DNA of 33,689 nucleotides from a virus: positions 1-33,689 of IMG/VR virus record IMGVR_UViG_3300032516_001409; one strand, written 5' to 3'. The position numbers and the translations under genes are program-made. Under the pieces are notes generated by a model, which searched no databases, was not told the origin of the DNA, and saw only the letters and a program-made list of their open reading frames with translations. Shown here in pieces: positions 16,671 to 25,172 of the stretch (position 1 is the first letter of the stretch; every line of letters starts with the position of its first letter).

Positions 16671-19591
16671 TGTTTGCAGGTTTTGATGTGTGTGAAGCTT
16701 GTGGGTTACATCGATTCTGCAAGAACCCCTTAATAAAAGGTAGGGGTAACCGTAGTCCTAAGGTTATACTCATTGGAGAATCTCCAGGATTTGATGACGA
16801 TACTGATGGGGTATCGTTTAGTGGTAAGGTGGGAGCTATCCTATCTTCTACTCTAGGTGAGTACGAGAAAGATTGCTACATTACCCATGCAGTTAAGTGC
16901 TTATCTGTAGCTGATCCAGTAACCAGAACTGGAATACGAGCACCGTCAGAGCTAGAGATTGACTATTGTAAGAAGATCCTAAATAAAGAATTGATGATGT
17001 TTGAAGAGGGTACTACTATCGTTACGATGGGTAACGTAGCTCTTACTTCTATTCTTGGTCCCCATCGTGGTATTATGAAAGAGCTAGGGGTGGCCCGTAA
17101 GGTAAATATCTTTGGTAAGATGTTTAAGCTTATCCCCAACTACCATCCTGCAGCTATGTTGCGTAACCCTCAATGGCAACCAGACTTCCAGCGTATTATG
17201 CATTCTGCATTTACTGGTAAGTTTAAGGAAGAGTCAGGTGCATTGATTAAGACTCTTAACTATGAAGAGTCAATGGAACAGATTCAGAGGGCTATGGACC
17301 TTTATCGAAAGGGGGATATTGGTTGGTCACTATTTGATATTGAAACTAATGCTTTCACTGCATGGAAAGGTAAGACGATCATGTATTCGATCGCCCATAA
17401 TGCAGATGACACAGCCTATTCTATTCCAGTATATATTAATAATGACTTTAAAATCAATAAAGAAGATGCAGTAGATCTGTTTCGTAAAAATGAGTACAGC
17501 AGATGGACTTATGAAAATGAAGACATAAAGGATACACCTGATTTTGGTATGTTAAGGGATGGGTTCATAGATCGTCTTTACAAAGAGATAGTAGATCAAT
17601 ATAGATTAGATTTCAATATTAGCCCACAACAATCAGTTAAATTGAACGCAGCTATTAAGGAATTCCTTCAAACAGTTCCTATTGCTGGTCACAATCTTAA
17701 GTTTGATTTGAAGTTTAAATACATAGAGGATAATCTAGATCTAAGTAGGGTACGTGTAGCTTACGATACTCTTATCATGGCCCACCAACTATATGGCCGT
17801 ACCCCTGGGGCATCTCTCAAGCTGAAGGATCTATGTCGTAAGTTATTCAATGTTCAAGAGGACTGGGAAGTATCAATACATGCATACCAAGCTAAGTTCA
17901 AGCGTGTAGACGATAGGCATTATGGTAATATCCCTACCAAGATCTTAGGTGACTATTCCGCTCTTGACTCCTACTACAATAAGATGTTAGTTAACCATCT
18001 TGATAGTTCAATGCATAATGATATGAAGTTCATTTGCAATGCTGTTACTTCAGCAACTATTCCATATGTTGAAGCAGAGTCTAAAGGCATTAAGATCGAT
18101 ACGGATATGTTATCCTATCTTGCCAATGCTTATAAAGACCACTTGGATAACCTACTCGGTAGGATGAAATCACTACCGGCAGTAAGTAAGTTTATTGACG
18201 ATATTGTTAAGCCTCAGATGATAGAACAGTCTAAGAAGACTAGAGGTAAATTCTATACAGAAGATCAATTTAAGGAAGATGCATTCTTACCTTCATCGGT
18301 GAAGAAAGTATCTACTATTATGTATGGGTCTGCCTATCTTGGACTTCCCAAATTAAGGGGATTCACTACTGATAAGGGTGATCCATCTACAAATAGTGCT
18401 ACTCTGGAGGAGATGATTAAGCACCCTGATATTACTCGAGAGGCTAGGGACTTCCTAGGTCTTATGATGTCATTCAGGACATTCAATACCCTCCTATCTA
18501 GATATATCTCTCCAGTACCTGAATCAATGATTGATGGTCTTTACAAGCACGAGTTCAACCTTACTGGAACTGTAACTGGCCGTATGTCTTCTGGTTTCCA
18601 CACTCTCCCACGAGAATCTGACATCAAGAGATTGTATACCTCTAGGTGGTTGGATGAAGGTGGGTTATTCCTCGCAGCAGATATGTCCCAATTAGAGATA
18701 CGTATTGGTGCATCTCTGTCCAAGGAATGGAATTTGATTGATGCTTACAAAGAAGGTATTGACATCCATACCAGGACAGCCTCTATTGTCTTTGATAAAT
18801 CAATGGATCAAGTAAAGTCAGATGAACGAACAATTGGTAAGACAGTTAACTTCGCCATCTTTTATGGTAAGGGTGCAGAGACATTAGCACAAGATATGAA
18901 GATGTCTGTCGAGAAAGCAAGATGGTTTATTGATTCATTCTTCAAGGGCAATCATGCTCTTAGTGATTGGATTGATAAGCAACATCAATTCGTACGTAAT
19001 CATGGTTATATTACCACACCATATGGTAGGTTAATTGCTATCCCTGAAGGGCTTTCTGAAGAACCAAGATTGATAGGTGATGCACTACGTAGATCCGTTA
19101 ACTTTCCAGTACAGTCTACTGCTTCAGATACGGTACTTATTGCATCTAATGAAATCTATTACGGCATGAAGAAGGATAACCTTAATTCTATTTTCTTAGG
19201 TTCTGTACATGACTCTGAGGAATTTGATATCTATCCTGGAGAACTACCTTCAATCATTCGTCGGGTTAAGGAAGAGAATGAAGTTAAGATAGTTGAAAGA
19301 TTTCCATGGATCCTATGCCCACTAGAGATGGACGTATCTCTTGGTGCTTCATGGGGTGGGGCTATTGAGTTCAACGTAAGGGAGTGCTCTGACAAACACC
19401 TAGTACTAACTAATGGTAAGTCACTTCGCAAAGATTTCAGGATGTTGGAATACATAGGTAGTAAATGCTACAACATAAAGGTAGAAGTAACCAATGTAAA
19501 AGAGCTAACTGATAAAGATTTTGCAGATGACTCCTTCGTTAGAGACACGGAAGAGTGGACTGCTGATGTTACAATAGAGTTGAATACCTAG
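16670..19591 (+). CDS. DNA polymerase I with N-terminal uracil-DNA-glycosylase-like domain
   Basis: The phage replicative polymerase, 973 aa. Residues 1-185 look like a family 4/5 UDG: C8xxC11, C77 and C100 as probable iron-sulfur ligands, GESPGFDDDTDG (36-47) and NYHPAAMLR with His159. Next comes a 3'-5' proofreading exonuclease (FDIETNAF with D223 and E225, AGHNLKFDLKF, YSALDSYY), then the family A polymerase with motif A DMSQLEIRI (Asp671), motif B K724...FAIFYG (Tyr732) and motif C SVHDSEEFD (Asp848). Motif C has Ser849 where Pol I enzymes have Glu. It lacks the 5' nuclease domain, which is a separate gene. SPO1, a phage with hydroxymethyluracil DNA, is known to me to have a similar UDG-polymerase fusion. 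Confidence 0.93.
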   Translation: MFAGFDVCEACGLHRFCKNPLIKGRGNRSPKVILIGESPGFDDDTDGVSFSGKVGAILSSTLGEYEKDCYITHAVKCLSVADPVTRTGIRAPSELEIDYCKKILNKELMMFEEGTTIVTMGNVALTSILGPHRGIMKELGVARKVNIFGKMFKLIPNYHPAAMLRNPQWQPDFQRIMHSAFTGKFKEESGALIKTLNYEESMEQIQRAMDLYRKGDIGWSLFDIETNAFTAWKGKTIMYSIAHNADDTAYSIPVYINNDFKINKEDAVDLFRKNEYSRWTYENEDIKDTPDFGMLRDGFIDRLYKEIVDQYRLDFNISPQQSVKLNAAIKEFLQTVPIAGHNLKFDLKFKYIEDNLDLSRVRVAYDTLIMAHQLYGRTPGASLKLKDLCRKLFNVQEDWEVSIHAYQAKFKRVDDRHYGNIPTKILGDYSALDSYYNKMLVNHLDSSMHNDMKFICNAVTSATIPYVEAESKGIKIDTDMLSYLANAYKDHLDNLLGRMKSLPAVSKFIDDIVKPQMIEQSKKTRGKFYTEDQFKEDAFLPSSVKKVSTIMYGSAYLGLPKLRGFTTDKGDPSTNSATLEEMIKHPDITREARDFLGLMMSFRTFNTLLSRYISPVPESMIDGLYKHEFNLTGTVTGRMSSGFHTLPRESDIKRLYTSRWLDEGGLFLAADMSQLEIRIGASLSKEWNLIDAYKEGIDIHTRTASIVFDKSMDQVKSDERTIGKTVNFAIFYGKGAETLAQDMKMSVEKARWFIDSFFKGNHALSDWIDKQHQFVRNHGYITTPYGRLIAIPEGLSEEPRLIGDALRRSVNFPVQSTASDTVLIASNEIYYGMKKDNLNSIFLGSVHDSEEFDIYPGELPSIIRRVKEENEVKIVERFPWILCPLEMDVSLGASWGGAIEFNVRECSDKHLVLTNGKSLRKDFRMLEYIGSKCYNIKVEVTNVKELTDKDFADDSFVRDTEEWTADVTIELNT

Positions 19592-19606
19592 GAACTGTAC
19601 AACTTG

Positions 19607-19624
19607 AATAACGTTCTATAAGTA
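19607..19624 (+). promoter_or_regulatory. ACGTTCTA-type promoter/operator motif, copy C
   Basis: AATAACGTTCTATAAGTA differs at one position from copy B. It sits 16 nt after the polymerase stop and points toward the sigma-like gene and the modification operon, with a leader of about 120 nt. The rest of this 154-nt gap is AT-rich with homopolymer runs and shows no convincing terminator. Confidence 0.6.
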
Positions 19625-19745
19625 AGCAATTCTTGGGCCATGATTAAAATTATTTTTGTCGCAAGAAAAAAAGATGTTGCCTTTTTGGTGTTTTTGGGCA
19701 ATAATTAATGTCCTCGCTGAGCTGTGACTGTTGTAAAGGATGCAG

Positions 19746-20393
19746 ATGATAACATCGCAAGAGTTGAATCTATTACAGAAAGTTGTTAAAAGAGTTGCTA
19801 GTAGGTGGAGAGATAACTCTTGTTATACTGTAGAAGACATTGAGAGTCAGTTCTGGGTTAAGATATTAGAAGTACACCCGATCCTTAAAACACTTGAGAC
19901 TGATGAAGATCTTGAGTTTATGGCCAGGAGGATTCTCAAGAATTACCTCAGTGATATAGTTCGATTCCATAAAAGACGACCTGATACAAGTATATATAGC
20001 TTATATGACAACTTCCAAGAAGTAGTTGAGAGTGCTTTTGCAGAAGTATCTCTCAGCTTTACCACAGAATCTTCAACGGGTTACCAATCAATAGCAGTCA
20101 GTCAGCTCAAAGAGATCCTAGTCGATTGGGCACAGGATGAAAAGCCAAAGATCCAACGATATATTAATGAAGTAATCTCCCCTTCTGCAGAGATATTAGA
20201 ATCCTGGAGGGAGAGAATTGCTAGTACTCGTAATGCCCCATCAAGATCCAGATTAAATAATAAAGATTACATACCCCCTACAGTCCTGGCTAAATTACTA
20301 GGTATACACCACAAAGAGCTGTATGAGTTTATGTGGAGACTGAAGGTATACTTAGAGCGTATGGGATATAACCTATCCGTTACGTTAGCATGA
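19746..20393 (+). CDS. Sigma-factor-like transcription protein
   Basis: Probably a phage sigma factor that redirects host RNA polymerase. The 215-aa product resembles a small sigma-70/ECF protein. Residues 1-80 fit region 2 (VVKRVASRWRD, YTVEDIESQFWVKILE, FMARRILKNYLSDIVRFHKRR). The middle is a variable linker, and the C-terminus has a region 4-like helix-turn-helix (PPTVLAKLLGIHHKELYEFMWRLKVYL). An ATG at 19740 lies too close to the AAGG; ATG 19746 has AAGG (19736-19739) at 6-nt spacing. It is the first gene behind motif copy C, so it could control or be controlled through that motif. A non-sigma DNA-binding protein is the alternative. Confidence 0.68.
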   Translation: MITSQELNLLQKVVKRVASRWRDNSCYTVEDIESQFWVKILEVHPILKTLETDEDLEFMARRILKNYLSDIVRFHKRRPDTSIYSLYDNFQEVVESAFAEVSLSFTTESSTGYQSIAVSQLKEILVDWAQDEKPKIQRYINEVISPSAEILESWRERIASTRNAPSRSRLNNKDYIPPTVLAKLLGIHHKELYEFMWRLKVYLERMGYNLSVTLA

Positions 20394-20400
20394 GGATTTT

Positions 20401-21216
20401 ATGGATTATAAGAATCTCAAAAATGTAACATTTGGAATGGAGTTAGAATTTTCAGACTGTGATAGAAATACACAGCTACCTGAAGGTCTTACTTGGGATA
20501 ATCGTGAGCAGGATATCATCAATAGTGACTGCAGAGCTATCAACCCTACTAGCAAAACATACACTATTGGTGGTGAAATCAACACTGTCCCAGGTAGTAT
20601 TGAAGATCAAGTTAGGCTATTCAAGACTGCTATTAGAATCCTACCATCTGCCACTGTAACTTTCCGTTCTCACTTACACTTACATATTAGATTCGATGGG
20701 ATTCGTGAGGATGTAAATCTTCAGAAAAGGGTCCTTACCTATATTCAAAATAATATTACTACTGTCATGAATCATAACTTTACCCCAACAAAGGTGCGTG
20801 GAATGACGACCTCAGGTTGGAGGTATGTTAGGGCAGACAGGACTAGGATGCAGGATTGGAAGTATGACCTCTGCATGAAAGCGAATAGCCCTAAAGAGTT
20901 CTACGATGCACACCAGATGGTCAAGGATGGTACTATCCTACCCCAGACCACTAAGAGGTATTGTCTTAACTTATTCTCACTTAAAAAGCACGGCACTATA
21001 GAGTACCGTGGTCTTTACATGACTATGAATCCAGAGTCTGTATATGACTCATTGGTATTCTTTGCAGACTTCATGAGTGAAGCTGTGGGTGACCAAAGAC
21101 CTATATGTGATGCTGTAGATCTAGGATCTTACTTATTCCCACTGGAAATACCATACCATCATGAGCAGCAACTCGGGTGGGAGAAGACAAATACTAAGAG
21201 TGGTTCAGATGCGTAA
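20401..21216 (+). CDS. Putative amidoligase 1 (glutamine-synthetase-like fold)
   Basis: Likely an ATP-dependent enzyme that joins a carboxylate to an amine. The 271-aa protein shows the amidoligase signatures: FGMELEF (Glu14, Glu16), GGEINT (Glu59), SHLHLHI with His91, His93 and His95, and the C-terminal RYCLNLFSLKKHGTIEYRGL (Glu201, Arg203), which supply metal and nucleotide ligands in this superfamily. It is paralogous to the next gene: both share MQ(D/N)WKY, C-M-x-A, VKDG and RYC-x-N blocks. The sigma-like gene ends 7 nt upstream. In this operon it may act on modified DNA bases or on small molecules that feed the modification; that is inference. Confidence 0.75.
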   Translation: MDYKNLKNVTFGMELEFSDCDRNTQLPEGLTWDNREQDIINSDCRAINPTSKTYTIGGEINTVPGSIEDQVRLFKTAIRILPSATVTFRSHLHLHIRFDGIREDVNLQKRVLTYIQNNITTVMNHNFTPTKVRGMTTSGWRYVRADRTRMQDWKYDLCMKANSPKEFYDAHQMVKDGTILPQTTKRYCLNLFSLKKHGTIEYRGLYMTMNPESVYDSLVFFADFMSEAVGDQRPICDAVDLGSYLFPLEIPYHHEQQLGWEKTNTKSGSDA

Positions 21217-22060
21217 TTACACATTTGGTAGCGAGCTAGAACTAGGAAACATCGATACTAGGTTGGGTCCTCCACCCAGGTGTCACTTTACAGGTGATCC
21301 AGATGTCTGTAATATGAACCCACATGCTGCAGCTGATCCAGAAAAGAAAGATTATCACCTAGGATCTGAAGTTAATACAGATGCCCACGATTCTATTAGT
21401 TCTATTATGGATACAATAAATGGTGTATTTCACCATTACCGTAGCTCCCCTCCAGTAGTTAACCATAGATGTGTCCTTCATCTCCATATTGGGTACAAAG
21501 ATTTACCTAATAACCTAGAAGACCTCAAGAAGATCTTGTCTTATACCGATGACAATGGTATGTGGTATATTAATAACCACTGGAAATACACTATCCCAAG
21601 TGATGTCGATTCTCACACTCGTAAATTCTTGTCTTTTGATTGTATCACTATGCAGAATTGGAAATATCAGTTCTGCATGAATGCTACCACCACAGATGAC
21701 TTTAGAAGAAGTCATGCTAAGGTCAAGGACGGAAGGGTAATATTTCCTACCATGCGTCGCTATTGTGTTAATATGTACCCTATCTTTAAGCACGCAGCTA
21801 TCGAGTTTAGGTGGTTCTTCCCCACAACTGATCTCACTCAGATTGAATCCGCATTCCAATTTATTACTCGTTACATGGACCAAGCCCTAGGTGATCGTAT
21901 TCCAGTATCTGAGTGGGTGGGTAAGTATAACCTACCCAAAGAGGTACCATTTGATCATAAGCTGGAGAAGGCGTGGCGGCTAACCAACTACAAGTTTAAT
22001 AGTAGGAAGATTGCTAATAGTAATCGAGAGAAGATCATTAATGGCGAGATCCAACTATAA
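21209..22060 (+). CDS. Putative amidoligase 2
   Basis: A second amidoligase-type protein, next to and overlapping the first. I start it at ATG 21209 (MRNYTFGSELELG), which aligns with the N-terminus of amidoligase 1; the open frame extends back to 21161 inside that gene. Motifs: FGSELEL (Glu9, Glu11), LGSEVNT (Glu54), LHLHIG (His91, His93) and RYCVNMYPIFKHAAIEFRWF (Glu199, Arg201), with conserved MQNWKY and VKDG. The 283-aa product has diverged strongly from its neighbour, including a Cys/Pro-rich stretch at 20-40, so the duplication is not recent and the two probably have different substrates. Confidence 0.75.
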   Translation: MRNYTFGSELELGNIDTRLGPPPRCHFTGDPDVCNMNPHAAADPEKKDYHLGSEVNTDAHDSISSIMDTINGVFHHYRSSPPVVNHRCVLHLHIGYKDLPNNLEDLKKILSYTDDNGMWYINNHWKYTIPSDVDSHTRKFLSFDCITMQNWKYQFCMNATTTDDFRRSHAKVKDGRVIFPTMRRYCVNMYPIFKHAAIEFRWFFPTTDLTQIESAFQFITRYMDQALGDRIPVSEWVGKYNLPKEVPFDHKLEKAWRLTNYKFNSRKIANSNREKIINGEIQL

Positions 22061-22069
22061 GAGTATCAT

Positions 22070-22777
22070 ATGTGTGGTGTAGTAGGGGTTAGTAGTAAAT
22101 ATGATTCTAATAACCAAATAGTATTAAGCAATATTCATAACCTTATCCTTGAATCACAAATTAGAGGTAGACACTCAACAGGAGTGTCTTTTATATTAGA
22201 TGGTAAGATTAAGACTATTATTGAGCCACTAAGAGCATCTGATTTTTTGAAGAAGCATTGGGAAGAAATCAGATCAGATCTTGGTGATAGAGATATCTAC
22301 CTAATAGGACACACCAGATACTGTACGAGTGGGTTCGAATACAACCAGCCTATTTATGATGATTATTTTAGTGTTTGTGTTAACGGAGTTATTACTCAAG
22401 CAGACCCTGAAAAGTGGTATGACCTATTCCATGTCAAGACTTATAATAGGAATGATGCGGTTATAGTATTAGATAGAGTAAGAAATAACCTAAGCCCATT
22501 AGATATTAAGAGTAGCAATCATGTGTCTCTAGCTGCTATGGTACTACACAAAGGTGGGACTATTAAGGCAATGAGAAATGATTCACGTCCTCTCTATTAC
22601 TACAATTATGACAAAACTACTTATTTTGCTTCTACTGTATCCATCTTCCAGAGAGCTATGGGTATTACTCCTAAATTTACCCACCCAAACACTGAGTATT
22701 TAATTAGAGACGGTGTAACAGAAATAGTAGATATGAGAGACAACGTTAACGAACTGCAGATTAACTATGCAAAATAA
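22070..22777 (+). CDS. Stand-alone class II glutamine amidotransferase domain
   Basis: Hydrolyses glutamine to release ammonia for a partner synthetase. The 235-aa protein begins MCGVVG, so after Met removal Cys2 is the N-terminal nucleophile of an Ntn hydrolase. Further family motifs are RGRHSTG (33-39), GHTRYCTSG (80-88, Gln-binding Arg), and VNGVI (oxyanion-hole Asn-Gly, 105-106). It is a lone glutaminase domain, like the N-terminal part of GlmS or PurF with no synthetase half, so the acceptor must be another protein. The flanking amidoligases are the obvious partners. It overlaps the AADT gene by 11 bases. Confidence 0.85.
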   Translation: MCGVVGVSSKYDSNNQIVLSNIHNLILESQIRGRHSTGVSFILDGKIKTIIEPLRASDFLKKHWEEIRSDLGDRDIYLIGHTRYCTSGFEYNQPIYDDYFSVCVNGVITQADPEKWYDLFHVKTYNRNDAVIVLDRVRNNLSPLDIKSSNHVSLAAMVLHKGGTIKAMRNDSRPLYYYNYDKTTYFASTVSIFQRAMGITPKFTHPNTEYLIRDGVTEIVDMRDNVNELQINYAK

Positions 22778-23813
22778 ACTTGATTTTAGGCTTGCCGAAA
22801 ACCGTAGGGAAGGTTACATAAGATGGACCGTGTGGTCTGCTCGTACAACTGATGCTGATCCATCTATTGAGATGATGAAGTATATCTTCGATCGTCAAGA
22901 GCTCAATATAGAGCAAAGATTCTGGTTGTGTTTCTTGTATGCCAATACTTACCAACTCCCTATGGCATATACGATGTATAATGAATTCCCAGATTATATT
23001 AATGTAGATCAAGATAGACTGGAATGGTGGAACAATGATAACTACAAGAATCTGAGATACCAGTCTGATATGAAATGGGTCAAGGGTAAGTTACCTATTC
23101 TGTATGAATCTTATCGCAAGAATGTAGGTCCCAATCAAAAGGAATTCTTCGATAAAGTGTGCTCATCCCCAGACCCATATGATAACTACCAGACTTTACG
23201 TATTCTTATCACTAACCACTTTAAGCATATGGGTAGATATACCGCTTTCTTTTATCAACAGGTGCTGAAGCATTGTTGTGGTCTCAATATTGATGCTCCT
23301 ACTCTACTCCTTGGTGAGTATGGAAGTGAGTCACATACTAATGGTGCATGTTATGCATCTAACAAAGAAAATTGGTTGACTTCTTATTATGAAGAGGGTA
23401 AAACTAAGAAGATAAAGAGAGATGTGACATATACTACAGATATGAAGCAATACCTAGAAGATTTCAGCTCTGGTGTTCTTAAGGAGATACATGAAAGATA
23501 CCCTGATACTATTGGCTGCGTGGATAATTTTATCCTTGAGACAACTTATTGCTCCTTCAAGAAACTCTTCAGAAGACGTCAAGGCAGATATTTAGGTAGC
23601 TATTTAGACAGACAGGCTGAGGATATCAAGTCTGTCGAGAATTTATTTGATAAGGTAGATTGGGACATATGTTGGGACTACCGTAAAGAGAAACTACATG
23701 AGTTCACTACAAAAGATAGAGGATTTACTGATAGTGTTAAGTGTCAATGGTTCTTAGACACTGGAGACTTCCCAGGTCTGGGAATATATGATGATTTAAG
23801 GAATGGGGGTTAG
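22767..23813 (+). CDS. Amino acid:DNA transferase (AADT; aGPT-Pplase type)
   Basis: Predicted to attach an amino acid to the activated 5-methylene group of a phosphorylated hmdU in DNA, the committing step of thymidine hypermodification. The 348-aa helical protein carries blocks I recognise from the family: SIEMMKYIFDR, LNIEQRFWLCFLYANTY, MAYTMYNEFPDY, DQDRLEWWNNDNYKNLRYQSD and KGKLPILYESYRK. It belongs to the alpha-glutamyl/putrescinyl-thymine pyrophosphorylase group defined computationally and tied to DNA modification in phages such as ViI and M6. The start overlaps the glutaminase stop. The transferred amino acid cannot be read from sequence. Confidence 0.82.
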   Translation: MQNKLDFRLAENRREGYIRWTVWSARTTDADPSIEMMKYIFDRQELNIEQRFWLCFLYANTYQLPMAYTMYNEFPDYINVDQDRLEWWNNDNYKNLRYQSDMKWVKGKLPILYESYRKNVGPNQKEFFDKVCSSPDPYDNYQTLRILITNHFKHMGRYTAFFYQQVLKHCCGLNIDAPTLLLGEYGSESHTNGACYASNKENWLTSYYEEGKTKKIKRDVTYTTDMKQYLEDFSSGVLKEIHERYPDTIGCVDNFILETTYCSFKKLFRRRQGRYLGSYLDRQAEDIKSVENLFDKVDWDICWDYRKEKLHEFTTKDRGFTDSVKCQWFLDTGDFPGLGIYDDLRNGG

Positions 23814-23814
23814 T

Positions 23815-24183
23815 ATGCTAGAGATTCGTGTAAATAAAGAGCCAACTGGTCTATTCGCTGGTATTTATGCAGGTAAGGAATACAAACCAGGGGATACGAT
23901 CACAGATCTAAGTGTTGGTGATGAGAAGAAAGAGCGTGACTTTAGAACTATTGAGTTGGACCACGCACATATTGATCACCCAATCGGGAGATTTCTGAAC
24001 CACAGTTGTGATCCTACTGCTTTTGTTGATCGTAAACTTAATCTTCTTAGAGCCAATAAAGATATCCAAATTGGTGACATGATTACGTTTGACTACTCAA
24101 TAAATGAGTCCGTTATTGCAGCACCTTTTGAATGTAGGTGTGGTAGTACTAATTGTAGGAATTATATCTCGAGGGATAAATGA
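23815..24183 (+). CDS. SET-domain protein with post-SET motif
   Basis: A putative S-adenosylmethionine-dependent methyltransferase, by family usually acting on protein lysines. The 122-aa product is a minimal SET domain: TGLFAGIYAGKEYKPGD at the start, the pseudoknot segment HPIGRFLNHSCDPT (62-68 holding NHSCDPT), GDMITFDY (87-94), and a post-SET zinc-binding ECRCGSTNCR (107-114). I chose ATG 23815 rather than 23803 because a GGGGG lies 4-9 nt before it while AAGGA nearly touches the earlier ATG. It sits between the AADT and the opine-dehydrogenase-like gene. Its substrate could be a phage or host protein, or a modified base. Confidence 0.88.
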   Translation: MLEIRVNKEPTGLFAGIYAGKEYKPGDTITDLSVGDEKKERDFRTIELDHAHIDHPIGRFLNHSCDPTAFVDRKLNLLRANKDIQIGDMITFDYSINESVIAAPFECRCGSTNCRNYISRDK

Positions 24184-25172
24184 AAGTAACAATCTGTGGT
24201 CTTGGTCATGCCACACATGCATTAGTACCCCTACTTTGTAGTAAGGGGCATGAAATTCATGTTCTTACTCGTAGGGACAATGGTATAGCTGATCGCAAGA
24301 AGTTAGACATAACTACCAATACTGGTCTAAGTGGAAGTTGTACTATTTCTAGTGATCCTGCTACTATTAAATACTCTGATGTTATTGTGATGCCTGTCCC
24401 ATCTGATACGTATGATAGCTATCTGGAGAAGATGGCTCCTCATATCCAGTTGGGTCAATCACTTGTTATAACACCAGGTCAGGGTAGGTTTTACCGTTAT
24501 GCTCAGAAGCATATTGATGGGTATACCTTAGCTAATATTAACATCTCTTATGTTTCACCTATGCCAGTCAATTGTCGTACAGTTGAAGAGGGTAAGTCTG
24601 TAGATGTTAAAGCATACAAGAAGAATTTCTTCGTTACTTGTGAAGGTAACTATATTGACCTTGAGCTAATAAGGGATCTATTTGATGCTAAGAATATCAC
24701 TTATCAGAAAGGTGGTTCAACCTTAGCCAATCTTATGCCAATTAACCCAGTTATTCACACTGCACGTCTGTACAACCTATTCAAGGACACTGATGTAATT
24801 AGAGAGAATCCTCTGTTTTACGAACAGATGAGTGAATCAGATATAGAGCTGATGCACACTATACAGAGAGAGTTAGGTCGGATAGGTTGTGCATATAAGG
24901 TGGTAATACCAGATCTATTCGAATTCCTAGCTAAGTTTGTATACGAGACAGACTATTCTAATATGCATGAATTCTTTACTCAATATTCTGCTTATAAGGG
25001 ATTCAGAAGTCCAGTCAAACCTGTAAGATTTGGGTATTCTCTGGATAAGAGTAGTCGTTATATAGGTGAGGATGTTGAGTTAGGTCTTAAGGTGTACCAA
25101 GAGTATGCAAGAGATAGGGATGTGAAGACTCCAGTTATTGACATGATCGTAGATAGGTTGCTTAGCCTATGA
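24180..25172 (+). CDS. Opine (octopine/nopaline) dehydrogenase-like NAD(P)-dependent enzyme
   Basis: Family members reductively join an amino group to the carbonyl of a 2-keto acid using NAD(P)H, forming a secondary amine (opine). The 330-aa protein has an N-terminal Rossmann fold (MKVTICGLGHATHALVPLL) and VIVMPVPSDTY, then the C-terminal domain with NPVIHTARLYN, containing the catalytic His-like position, the YEQMSESDIELMHTIQRELGRIG helix, and a SRYIGEDVELGL...TPVIDMIVD end that resembles the opine dehydrogenases closely. It overlaps the SET gene by ATGA-type coupling. In this operon its amine substrate could be the one made on DNA by AADT and the decarboxylase. Another NAD-dependent 2-hydroxyacid or glycerol-phosphate dehydrogenase is less likely. 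Confidence 0.75.
   Translation: MKVTICGLGHATHALVPLLCSKGHEIHVLTRRDNGIADRKKLDITTNTGLSGSCTISSDPATIKYSDVIVMPVPSDTYDSYLEKMAPHIQLGQSLVITPGQGRFYRYAQKHIDGYTLANINISYVSPMPVNCRTVEEGKSVDVKAYKKNFFVTCEGNYIDLELIRDLFDAKNITYQKGGSTLANLMPINPVIHTARLYNLFKDTDVIRENPLFYEQMSESDIELMHTIQRELGRIGCAYKVVIPDLFEFLAKFVYETDYSNMHEFFTQYSAYKGFRSPVKPVRFGYSLDKSSRYIGEDVELGLKVYQEYARDRDVKTPVIDMIVDRLLSL

Noticed and set aside
19672-19705. Possible terminator after the polymerase gene (TTGCC ... GGCAA with T runs)
   Set aside because: Only a 5-bp stem with a 15-nt loop, and the T run is in the loop instead of after the stem.
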